IMG/VR virus record: IMGVR_UViG_3300009076_000057
Span: 1-22,093 of that record
Strand: one strand, 5' to 3'
DNA: 22,093 bases
From: a virus
Part shown: in pieces, positions 14,801 to 20,631 of the stretch
How positions within the stretch are numbered: position 1 is the stretch's first letter
How the letters are laid out: every line of letters starts with the position of its first letter
Program-made: the position numbers and the translations under genes
Notes under the pieces: model-generated
Seen by the model: the letters and a program-made list of their open reading frames with translations, nothing else
Told to the model about the DNA's origin: nothing
Database searches by the model: none

Positions 14801-16480
14801 GGTAGTAGTGCCTCTGGAAGTGCCTATGCTTGTATTAAAAGACGAGACAAATGCTGTACTAGTAGCTTTGCTTGTTACAAAAGTAGTAGTAGTGGCTCTG
14901 CTCGTAGTAGTGGTTTTAGAGGTGCCTATGCTTGTAACAAACGTAGTAGTATATGCAGTAGTAGTAGCAATACTGGTATTGAATGCGGTAGTAGTATCAC
15001 GTGCAGTAGCAGTAGCTCGTGCGGTGCTAATACTAGTACCAAAAGTGCTTATAAAAGCAGTATTAGTAGCTTTGCTTGTTACAAAAGTAGTACTTGTCCC
15101 AAAAACAGTGTTAGTATTAAAAGTAGTAGTAGTAGCGCGAGAAGTGCTAGTGCCTCTACTAGTGCCTATGCTTGTATTAAAGAAAGACGTATAAGCAGTA
15201 TTTGTTGCTTTCGCTGTATTGAAAGTAGTAGTGGTATTAAAATTAGTAGTAGTCGCTATACTCGTATTAGTATTAAATACTGTAGTAGTATCTCGCGCTG
15301 TAACAACACTTGTATTATAAGATGTGTTAAACGAAGTAGTCGTTGCCTTACTTGTGTTAAAAGTAGTAGTTGTGGCAAAGCCTGTGCCGGTAGTAAAGGC
15401 AGTAGTGGTTGTAAACGAAGTAGTAGTACCTCGTGATGTGCCTACGCTTGTATTAAAGAAAGACGTATAAGCAGTATTTGTTGCCTTAACCGTATTAAAT
15501 ACAGTTGAGGTATTGAAAGAAGTTGTAGTGTTAAATGTAGTTGTAGTTGCAAATACAGTACTAGTGCCTCTCGAAGTTCCGAGGGCTGTATTAAAAGTAG
15601 TAGTAAAGGCAGTAGTGGTATCAAAATTTGTACCAAATACAGTAGTGGTGTTAAAAGACGACACATACGCAGTGTTAGTACCGCGAGCTGTGTTGAAGAC
15701 TGTGTTAGTAGCTCTAGCTGTCCCACGACTGGTCTGAGTGGCTCTAGCAGTATTAAATACAGTTGAGGTGCCTCTGCTTGTGCCTGTCGCTCTGTTCGTA
15801 GAGGTAGCTTTGCTAGTGATCAAAGTAGTTTGGAATACGGTATCGAATACTGTACTACGAGAAGTAGAAGTCGCGATGCTCGTATTAAATACTGTGTTAG
15901 TAGAGCGAGTAGTGCTGGTAGCTCTAGCTGTATTAAATACTGTGGAAGTAGCCCTACTTGTTACTGCACTTGTATCGAAGGCAGTAACATATGCGGTTGT
16001 AGTAGCTCTGCTTGTTACAGCAGAAGTTAATAATACTGTAGTAGTACCAATTAAAGTTTCAAAAGTAGTAGTAAAGGCAGTCGTGGTACCCCTGTTAGTT
16101 TCTAGGGCAGTATTAAATACCGTGGTAAAAGCAGTTCCAGTACCTCTACTAGTAGATGCAACAGTGTCAAATACAGTACTAAATGTAGTTATGGTACTAA
16201 TGCTTGTAGGCGAGACGGTATCAAATACAGTTAGATACGCCGTGCTAGTGCTTATGGTAGTGGTTTGGCTAGTATTGAAGGTAGTCTCAAACGCTGTATT
16301 AGTATCGAATACCGTACTAGTAGATCGAGTAGTGTCATAAATAGCAGACCAAGAAGTGCTAAAAGTATTGGCACCTTTAGCCAGGACATAGTTAACCGCA
16401 CGAAGTGTACCCGCGCTACCTTTTACTACAATTTGGGAGGGCTCTACTAGGCCACTCCCTGTCCATACCTTGATTGTCAT
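11876..16480 (-). CDS. Giant threonine-rich repeat protein, fibre-like (1534 aa)
   Basis: The N-terminus (1..40; VWTGSGLVEPSQIVVKG, LRAVNYVLAKG) resembles the tail-associated 'V-x-G-G-x-W-R-x-V' strand repeats of phage tail proteins. Residues 41..732 and 815..1500 are low-complexity sequence, roughly two-fifths Thr. They read as tetrads xxxT, whose second residue is aromatic (AFNT), basic (SRNT) or aliphatic (SIGT), alternating with dyads xT (rarely xS or xE). All units have even length, so Thr and the bulky residues stay on one face of an extended chain and Ser, Ala, Asn and Gly on the other, as in beta structure. An aromatic domain (733..814) divides the two halves, and a non-repetitive tip (1501..1534, NTRYWDGSQWTEA) ends the chain. 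Many synonymous Thr codons show selection on the protein rather than the DNA. The start lies 2 bases after the stop of the 565-aa fibre gene without a good Shine-Dalgarno sequence, so it is coupled. A structural fibre or receptor-binding role is inferred from position. Confidence 0.88.
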   Translation of the reverse strand: MTIKVWTGSGLVEPSQIVVKGSAGTLRAVNYVLAKGANTFSTSWSAIYDTTRSTSTVFDTNTAFETTFNTSQTTTISTSTAYLTVFDTVSPTSISTITTFSTVFDTVASTSRGTGTAFTTVFNTALETNRGTTTAFTTTFETLIGTTTVLLTSAVTSRATTTAYVTAFDTSAVTSRATSTVFNTARATSTTRSTNTVFNTSIATSTSRSTVFDTVFQTTLITSKATSTNRATGTSRGTSTVFNTARATQTSRGTARATNTVFNTARGTNTAYVSSFNTTTVFGTNFDTTTAFTTTFNTALGTSRGTSTVFATTTTFNTTTSFNTSTVFNTVKATNTAYTSFFNTSVGTSRGTTTSFTTTTAFTTGTGFATTTTFNTSKATTTSFNTSYNTSVVTARDTTTVFNTNTSIATTTNFNTTTTFNTAKATNTAYTSFFNTSIGTSRGTSTSRATTTTFNTNTVFGTSTTFVTSKATNTAFISTFGTSISTARATATARDTTTAFNTSIATTTAYTTTFVTSIGTSKTTTTSRATTTTFVTSKATSTAFVSSFNTSIGTSRGTTTAFNTSTTFVTSKATNTAYTSSFNSTRNTATSKNTTTTYNTSIGTAESRNTTTSFNTSTVFNTVTSFNTSTTFVTSKATATAYTTATTFVTTFVTTFNTGLLTSRNTARNTAESRNTSEGRNTSRNTAESRGTAESRNTTTSFNTTYVTTYATTFNTAFNTTFVTTFNTTFNTLVTYAWSAYFYDLNDPTYYWSYNSNETNPIYILWNETTEVTGGTGSSTTYVSNGGFDYERGTLQWTFDYKGVITYYYNVRRRTSSTTRSTSRSTSRNTSRLTSRSTSRLTSKNTSKPTSRATLTSYTTTTAYTTGTTFVTTYITNTAYTTATTFGTTFNTVFNTSKNTAPNTARNTAESRNTTTAYNTAKATGTSKNTATSRATGTSKATVTNYTTSTVFNTAKATLTTFNTVTVVPTAIATNRNTTTSYNTAKATGTSRATTTSFTTTYITSIGTARNTTTSYNTAKATTTAFGTTTAYTTSYNTGIGTTKTTTSVFGTSKATGTTFATTTTFVSSFNTSIATDRNTTTSYNTARATETNRNTATNRGTTTTFGTTTAFTTVYTTSIATNRSTSTVYNTSKATNTSRATTTTYATATSLSTSTAFTTTFITSRGTSQATTTVYNTALATETSRNTVTSRATGTSKATTTAFTTVFTTSIATVGSTNTVYATSNGTLTSRATSTSKATATSRATTTAFTTVFNTSKTTTLVTNTLFDTSPATQTSIATDRSTSTTFNTSLSTTTAFTTAFNTTTVFNTTRATTTAFSTSTVFNTTTAFTTAFDTALGTARTTTFNTTTVFNTSKPTNTVFNTSTVFNTSLSTTTAFTTVFGTSVETTLSTTTAFTTAFDTIKATNTVYNTVGNTTRVSSTVFDTVFNTSNTTLRATTTVFSTVYGTNAATTLSTTTAYTTAYATSQATNRATDTSITTVFETLAITTLATATSNVTDTVIYERLTGSAVQTEVASGSAHNTRYWDGSQWTEA
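12671..13528 (-). repeat. Super-repeat array B (3 x 102 bp, then 4 x 138 bp)
   Basis: Residues 985..1270 of the giant protein. Unit starts fall at 13528, 13426, 13324 (34 residues each) and 13222, 13084, 12946, 12808 (46 residues each), with no offset. Units begin AKAT, SKAT, ARAT, ALAT or SNGT. The order of tetrad runs is 4, 2, 1 in the 34-residue units and 4, 2, 1, 1, 1 in the 46-residue units, the reverse of array A. Single tetrads here are often basic (NRNT, SRAT, SKAT), where array A has mostly aromatic ones. Confidence 0.85.
14039..14284 (-). other. Central aromatic-rich domain of the giant protein
   Basis: Residues 733..814 break the Thr repeat completely. The segment has four Trp and many Tyr (TYAWSAYFYDLNDP, TYYWSYNSNE, IYILWNETTE, TLQWTFDYKG, VITYYYNVRRR) and looks like a small beta-rich folded domain. 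Thr-rich sequence resumes immediately after RRRT. It lies near the middle of the chain, with regular arrays at similar distance on each side (162 residues before, 170 after), which suits an exposed tip domain. Confidence 0.75.
14771..15490 (-). repeat. Super-repeat array A (3 x 138 bp, then 3 x 102 bp)
   Basis: Residues 331..570 of the giant protein. Unit starts fall at 15490, 15352, 15214 (46 residues each) and 15076, 14974, 14872 (34 residues each). Each unit begins with a tetrad ending AT (VKAT, SKAT, AKAT, SIAT). Between dyads, a 46-residue unit has runs of 4, 1, 1, 1 and 2 tetrads, and a 34-residue unit has runs of 4, 1 and 2. The four-tetrad run typically ends in an aliphatic and then a basic tetrad (SIGT, SRGT). 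Nucleotide identity between copies is only partial. Confidence 0.85.
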
Positions 16481-16481
16481 A

Positions 16482-18179
16482 TTATACTATATACCATACA
16501 TAGCCAGCGGGCTTGCCTGTGCCATCCGTAGGGACAGTTGAAGTAACCTCCCACATATCATTAGTAAGATCAGATAAAGCATCTGGTGCAGCTGTTAAAG
16601 AGGTGTAATCTATAGCTAGACCTTCTACATAGCTTTTAGTTACCACACTTTGTACTCTGCCAGTAGTAAAGTATTGATTAGTTCCTTCTGCAAGATTAGT
16701 TGTAGTTTGATTGGCTAAAGAAGATACGGTACCTGTAACATTACCGGAAAGATTACCAGTTACGTTACCTGTTAGATCGCCACTTAGTGTAGTAGCTTCT
16801 ACGGAATCTATTACAAGCGTGCCCAACTCAAAGGAAGCGTGTGCTGTATTAATATCACCCTCAGGTTCTGGGTCATAGGCTTTGAAAACTTTGAATTTTT
16901 GATCTGTAATATCAAAGAACATACCTATGTGAGTATACCCTACACCGGTTGCTCCTGTATTTCTATTAGAGGCCCAGCCACTATCAACATTTAGAGGTGC
17001 TGCATCCCCGTCCCACTTGTCTCCAGAGGTGTGCCCCGTAGTTGCATTAAAATATATACTAATATTGCTAGCTAGTAGCTGTGCAGCACCAGTGATGTCT
17101 ACGCCAGTGGCTTCTGTAGTTGCAAAGTTATCAAAAGACCACTCGAAAGTATCTACGCCACCTGTGCCTGTGCCAACCCCGTCGATTCTTACATAGTAAT
17201 GCTTAGTAGTAGTACCTTCATAATGCCCCGTAAAGATAGCATCATCAAGGCCGCTACCTGTAAAAGCTGTGTTAGCAGCACCAATAGTATCGCCCGAGTT
17301 TAGGTAGATAAAAGTATCATCAACAGCTAAATTGCTAAGACTAACGGTTGATTGGTTGCCAAGAATAGACAAATCGCCCGCTACTGTGAGGTTGCCGTCT
17401 ACACGAGCGTCGCCCTCTACACGTAGAGTTTTAAACTCGTTTTCTTTTGTAGATACATAAATACAACCATTGCTGGCATCAGAAACAAGACAGATACCAA
17501 CTTCTGTATCCCAGTAAGGGTAAGTAGGTGCACCGGTTTGTAAAGTTCCAGGCGATACAGCTACATGAACAGGAGAACCGGCAGTGTAAGCAGAAGTATC
17601 AAGACCTTGTACAATACCTCTTGTAGTTACAAAACCATACGTAGCATTCTCAATAGTGTGTGTGGCTAGGCCTACTGCCCTTGCGTCGTCGTATGTAGTA
17701 GCATCAGCTAGTGCAATGGTGGGAACGTCACTAAAAGAACCAGATAACACTACGGGCGTACCATCAGAAATTGTACTACCGGTATTATTATATACTCGTA
17801 CCCACTCTTCTTGTCCTACCTGCAGAGTTATCTCCGCTTCGGAGTTATAAACAGCTAATGCTTTATTTGCATCGTCATAAAATATACGACCTTCTGAGTG
17901 AGCAGGGTTGCTAGTAGTGGTTAAATCAATATGATCAGTAGTAACAAGGGTAGCTAGAGCTGCATTGACACGCGCATCAGTATAATATAGATTACTGCCT
18001 TCTGTAAGTTCGCCTGTATTTAGAGGGTTCAGCTGTACAATATAATCGTCGCCATCATTTCTCTTAATGAAAACCTTGCCATCATACGTGTTGATAGCAA
18101 TTTCACCGAGTTGTAATTGGGCAGTAGTAGGTACGACACCCTGCACTGCAGAGCGTCGTAATTGAATTGTTTGTGCCAT
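16482..18179 (-). CDS. Tail fibre protein (565 aa)
   Basis: The N-terminus (MAQTIQLRRSAVQGVVPTTA, then LGEIAINTYDGKVFIKRNDG) is the common phage fibre attachment or head domain. After it come TEGSNLYYTDARVNAAL, a central beta-rich region (GSTISDGTPVVLSG, GFVTTRGIVQGLD), beta-strand repeats (VDGNLTVAGDLSILGN), a Gly/Thr-rich domain, and a short Asn-Gly-Thr repeat (LSGDLTGNVTGNLSGNVTG). The C-terminus ends KPAGYVWYIV. It is therefore a trimeric side-fibre-like or structural tail protein. The start at 18179 has AGGAGAG nearby in a leader containing a palindrome. Its stop lies 1 base before the start of the giant Thr-rich protein, which suggests the two are made together and may be parts of one fibre. 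Confidence 0.85.
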   Translation of the reverse strand: MAQTIQLRRSAVQGVVPTTAQLQLGEIAINTYDGKVFIKRNDGDDYIVQLNPLNTGELTEGSNLYYTDARVNAALATLVTTDHIDLTTTSNPAHSEGRIFYDDANKALAVYNSEAEITLQVGQEEWVRVYNNTGSTISDGTPVVLSGSFSDVPTIALADATTYDDARAVGLATHTIENATYGFVTTRGIVQGLDTSAYTAGSPVHVAVSPGTLQTGAPTYPYWDTEVGICLVSDASNGCIYVSTKENEFKTLRVEGDARVDGNLTVAGDLSILGNQSTVSLSNLAVDDTFIYLNSGDTIGAANTAFTGSGLDDAIFTGHYEGTTTKHYYVRIDGVGTGTGGVDTFEWSFDNFATTEATGVDITGAAQLLASNISIYFNATTGHTSGDKWDGDAAPLNVDSGWASNRNTGATGVGYTHIGMFFDITDQKFKVFKAYDPEPEGDINTAHASFELGTLVIDSVEATTLSGDLTGNVTGNLSGNVTGTVSSLANQTTTNLAEGTNQYFTTGRVQSVVTKSYVEGLAIDYTSLTAAPDALSDLTNDMWEVTSTVPTDGTGKPAGYVWYIV

Positions 18180-18183
18180 TTGG

Positions 18184-18215
18184 CTCTCCTAATCTTTTGC
18201 GTATATACGCAGGAG
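18184..18215 (-). promoter_or_regulatory. Leader with 14-bp palindrome next to the Shine-Dalgarno sequence of the 565-aa fibre gene
   Basis: TGCGTATATACGCA (18198..18211) is a perfect palindrome. On the transcript it is flanked by CUCCU upstream and AGGAG (the Shine-Dalgarno sequence, within 18184..18190) downstream. CUCCU and AGGAG are complementary, so the leader could fold with the ribosome site paired. It may alternatively be an operator. No promoter matching consensus is visible in the 49-base intergenic gap. Confidence 0.45.
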
Positions 18216-18228
18216 TTATATAAGGTTT

Positions 18229-19482
18229 TTAGAACGTTCCGCCGTCTACATTTGTGAGGGTTACAGCACCAGAGGTAACTGTGAACGAATTAGTATCAAA
18301 AGAAGCAATACCTTTAACAGAGGTAGTAGCAAGTGCTACACTATAAGTCACCGTACCAGCAGACTCTGCAACAGATAGGTTAGTGCCTGCAAAAGTAACA
18401 CTATTACCTGAACCAATGGCGGTAGTGTTGGAACCGTCTGTTACATTAAAGCTAGTATAAATATCGTATTCAGTAGGTAAAGGAATATTATAATGAGTGC
18501 CAGTACTATTAGTAAACTGCCAACGATCATCACCCTCGTCCCACACCAACTCTACATTACCTTCTGTACCTCGTTCAATCTCAATACCACCATTCTGCGT
18601 GGGGGTTCCGGCTTCGTCTGAGTTTAACGTAATTACAGAATCACCGATATTTACTGTATTTGAATTAACAGTAGTGGTAGTTCCGTTTACAGTTAGGTCA
18701 CCCTCTACGATAACATTGCCAGAGGTTGTAAGCGTTCCTGCCTGAATATCATCAGTTGTTAGCTGTCCATTAACAGCTATATCATTAAATGTAACGTTAT
18801 CTGTGGTGCCTACGGCCTGTCCAATAGAGAGGGTTACTTTATTGTTAGCAGAGTCTACGGCAGTTGTTACACCAGTGCCGCCTTCAAAAGTAAGGGTGTC
18901 ATCGGCTAAAGAAATTGTATCTGTACCAGTGTCACCGGCAATACCTAGATTAGTACTAATAGATGCGGAGCCCGCCGCGGTTAGACGACCCTTCGAGTCT
19001 ACCGTAAACGTAGGGATAGATGTAGCAGAGCCATAGTCGCCAGCAGTTACACCAGTATTTACCAAAGTAAGGCTAAGCTCTACACTACCAGTGCCATCGA
19101 AGTTTACTGAACCAGAAGTCGCATCTCCAGAAGTACTAAAAGCTCGTGCGGTTTCTAATGCTGTCGCTGTTGAGGCATTTCCTGTTACTTCACCTGTCAG
19201 AGGACCACTAAAAGCAGTTGCCGTGATAGTACCTGCTGAAAAATCACCAGAGCTGTCACGCAGTACAAGAGTACTAGCGGTGTTTGCAGATGCAGCATTA
19301 TCAACTATATCCGTGTAATACTTGCCGCCAATAACATCAATATCGCCTGAACTGCCACCAGGGCGTCCAATAAATAGTTTATGATCTCCCGCTACAACAG
19401 CAGAATATGCTAATTCACCTTGCGCTAGTGCTGTGGGTACAGCGGTGGCCGTACTGCGTTTGATTTTTATGATTTGAGCCAT
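18229..19482 (-). CDS. Tail fibre / structural protein (417 aa)
   Basis: The N-terminus (MAQIIKIKRSTATAVPTALA, then HKLFIGRPGGSSGDI) is a diverged copy of the N-terminal domain of the 565-aa fibre. It is followed by repetitive beta structure: FSAGTITATAFSGPLTGEVT, NVTFNDIAVNGQLTTDDI, VEGDLTVNGTTTTVNSNTV and GDSVITLNSDEAGTPTQNGG. Such 'LTVxG' repeats are usual in fibre and adhesin proteins of marine myoviruses. The C-terminus ends TLTNVDGGTF. GGAG lies upstream of the ATG at 19482. It belongs to the same leftward operon as the other tail genes and probably forms a fibre segment or a baseplate-linked fibre. Confidence 0.82.
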   Translation of the reverse strand: MAQIIKIKRSTATAVPTALAQGELAYSAVVAGDHKLFIGRPGGSSGDIDVIGGKYYTDIVDNAASANTASTLVLRDSSGDFSAGTITATAFSGPLTGEVTGNASTATALETARAFSTSGDATSGSVNFDGTGSVELSLTLVNTGVTAGDYGSATSIPTFTVDSKGRLTAAGSASISTNLGIAGDTGTDTISLADDTLTFEGGTGVTTAVDSANNKVTLSIGQAVGTTDNVTFNDIAVNGQLTTDDIQAGTLTTSGNVIVEGDLTVNGTTTTVNSNTVNIGDSVITLNSDEAGTPTQNGGIEIERGTEGNVELVWDEGDDRWQFTNSTGTHYNIPLPTEYDIYTSFNVTDGSNTTAIGSGNSVTFAGTNLSVAESAGTVTYSVALATTSVKGIASFDTNSFTVTSGAVTLTNVDGGTF

Positions 19483-19501
19483 TGTTTACTCCAATGCGGG
19501 C

Positions 19502-19867
19502 TTAAAAAGCCCCTGCGTCTAGCGTATCCGAATCCGGAGAGCTGTTACCTATCATTATAGGAACCCACTCGGAGGTTCCAGGACTTGTTTCGCGATAGAC
19601 TGAAAGTGTTTCTGTTGCGGTATTATACCAAGTATCTCCTTCTTCTATGTTATTTCCAGTTGGAGTTGACGATGAACGAAAGTCTTGAGAAGCTAATTGC
19701 TCAAGAGCTGCTTGTAGCGTTGAGGCTGTAATACTACCAGTAGGTGTTACGACTATCCCCGCCGCGTTAGCAATAGGAATAGCGAGAGAAGCTTCTACAA
19801 TAGTATTGCTGGGTGTTATATTTATAGAAGTACTATTGCTGGGTGTTATAGTTATAGAAATAGCCAT
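19502..19867 (-). CDS. Small tail-associated protein (121 aa)
   Basis: A 121-aa Ser/Thr/Ile-rich protein. It opens with a ten-residue repeat (SITITPSNSTSINITPSNTI) and contains LQAALEQLASQDFRSS and EGDTWYNTATETLSVYR, the latter typical of phage tail fibre linkers ('G-D-x-W-Y-x-x-x-x-x-x-L-x-x-y'). It ends DTLDAGAF, close to the NVDGGTF end of the 417-aa fibre. The ATG at 19867 overlaps the upstream stop (TAATG), so expression is coupled to the 112-aa gene. A fibre connector or minor tail component is likely; the exact role is unknown. Confidence 0.75.
   Translation of the reverse strand: MAISITITPSNSTSINITPSNTIVEASLAIPIANAAGIVVTPTGSITASTLQAALEQLASQDFRSSSTPTGNNIEEGDTWYNTATETLSVYRETSPGTSEWVPIMIGNSSPDSDTLDAGAF
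19804..19859 (-). repeat. 30-bp direct tandem repeat within the 121-aa gene
   Basis: Two 26-base copies (19804..19829 and 19834..19859) at a 30-base period differ at one visible position in the first 26 bases. They encode the doubled ITPSN-type strand at the N-terminus, so the duplication stays in frame. High identity suggests a recent event. Confidence 0.8.
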
Positions 19868-20205
19868 TATCTTGTAACTTCCTGTGTGACAGTAGCTTGA
19901 CCTTGTAGTAGTCTAGTTACATTACCGTCATTGGCTGTAAACAGCTCAAGGTCATAATAGTAGACTCCAGCAGCTAAACCTGTCGTAATAACATTACTCA
20001 TCTCCATCTGAATTACGCCATTAGAGGGAGTCAGAATGCTGACACTGAAGCTAGCAGCGGCTTCTATAGATGTCTTTTTTGAGCGCAGCTGAGCACGGCC
20101 AAAGTAGCCAGTCAAATCTTTAACGGCTCCGTCTTCGGTTAGTGCTAATTGAACGGCAAAGTCTGACCCTTGGTCAATTACTAGGTTGTATACAGCTGCA
20201 GTCAT
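19867..20205 (-). CDS. Baseplate/tail protein with N-terminal beta domain (112 aa)
   Basis: The sequence follows a pattern common in phage tail modules: YNLVIDQGSDFAVQLALTED, then DLTGYFGRAQLR, FSVSILTPSNGVIQMEMS, and GVYYYDLELFTANDG before a closing VTR. It resembles the small Ig-like or BppU-N-like proteins found beside fibre genes in many myoviruses. Such proteins act as adaptors between baseplate and fibres. It is the first gene after a perfect promoter, with GGAG 8 bases before the ATG at 20205 in a 5' leader of about 14 bases. It ends by overlapping the next start. Confidence 0.78.
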   Translation of the reverse strand: MTAAVYNLVIDQGSDFAVQLALTEDGAVKDLTGYFGRAQLRSKKTSIEAAASFSVSILTPSNGVIQMEMSNVITTGLAAGVYYYDLELFTANDGNVTRLLQGQATVTQEVTR

Positions 20206-20225
20206 TTTTATTTCTCCATTGTGAA

Positions 20226-20254
20226 ATTATAACCTCTGAGACATTTTATGTCAA
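20226..20254 (-). promoter_or_regulatory. Perfect sigma70-type promoter for the fibre genes
   Basis: Read leftward, TTGACA (20254..20249) and TATAAT (20231..20226) match consensus exactly with a 17-bp spacer. The expected start is near 20219, followed within 14 bases by GGAG and the ATG at 20205. It lies in the only gap of about 80 bases in the tail operon and should drive the 112-aa gene and all fibre genes to the terminator at 9644. Confidence 0.88.
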
Positions 20255-20287
20255 GATATATTTTTTAGTTGGTTATAGCATATATCG

Positions 20288-20629
20288 CTACTTAGGATAA
20301 GTGTCTTTAATAGCCTTAATAGCTGAATAAAAAGCACCTGTATTATCTAATGTACCATTGTGAATATCATGCCATAAAGAATCTAGCTGTGCGGCAAACT
20401 CTGGATAAGCATTCTGTCTAAGTTGTTTATAAGGTGTTGTAGGGCTGCCGTCTTTTCGCTGTACCACCGCATCTAAAAGCTCATCATATTCGACAACTAT
20501 ATACTCCCCCTCCTGTGGGGGAGCATATACAAATGATCGAAACTTTTTCCAAATATCACCGTTTTCTACTTTAACCTTTTGAGGCCCGTATTTTATTTTA
20601 CTGTTCTCAAAATCCCACGCTACGAACAT
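20288..20629 (-). CDS. Probable tail fibre assembly chaperone
   Basis: A 113-aa protein. The N-terminal part is a small beta domain (FVAWDFENSKIKYG, EGEYIVVEYDELLDAVVQRK). The C-terminal part has the pattern RQNAYPEFAAQLDSLWHDI with a closing KAIKDTYPK. The 'R-x-x-x-Y-P-x-x-x-x-Q-L-D-x-L-W-x-D' signature and the terminal 'K-x-x-Y-P-K' are seen in small phage tail assembly chaperones and XkdW-like proteins, which bind the C-terminal part of fibres during folding. GGGAG inside the end of the upstream gene serves as Shine-Dalgarno sequence, and the two genes are 2 bases apart. The assignment is by motif and position. Confidence 0.72.
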   Translation of the reverse strand: MFVAWDFENSKIKYGPQKVKVENGDIWKKFRSFVYAPPQEGEYIVVEYDELLDAVVQRKDGSPTTPYKQLRQNAYPEFAAQLDSLWHDIHNGTLDNTGAFYSAIKAIKDTYPK

Positions 20630-20631
20630 AT

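Noticed and set aside
12671-15490. CRISPR array or DNA-level satellite
   Set aside because: Copies differ at many synonymous positions and the period is constant only at protein level; there are no identical repeats separated by unique spacers.
13024-15726. Leu/Ile-rich ORFs on the minus strand in another frame of the giant gene
   Set aside because: Frame-shifted readings of the same repeat; no start signals, and the real frame has a clean parity grammar and conserved-looking end domains.
12258-16340. Long rightward ORFs rich in Val and Leu opposite the giant gene (for example 12258..13046 and 15738..16340)
   Set aside because: They are by-products of the Thr-codon repeat on the other strand, which contains few triplets that read as stops. 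They lack ribosome sites and have only Val/Leu/Ala low complexity.
11876-16480. Antifreeze or ice-binding protein because of TxT motifs
   Set aside because: TxT is frequent here simply because dyads follow tetrads. The regular coil length, Cys pattern and flat TxT ladder of known ice-binding solenoids are not seen, and the context is a phage tail operon.
19819-19826. TATAAATA on the minus strand, like a T4 late promoter
   Set aside because: It lies inside the coding repeat of the 121-aa gene, and the sequence is explained by the codons there; no similar sites were noticed before the other tail genes.
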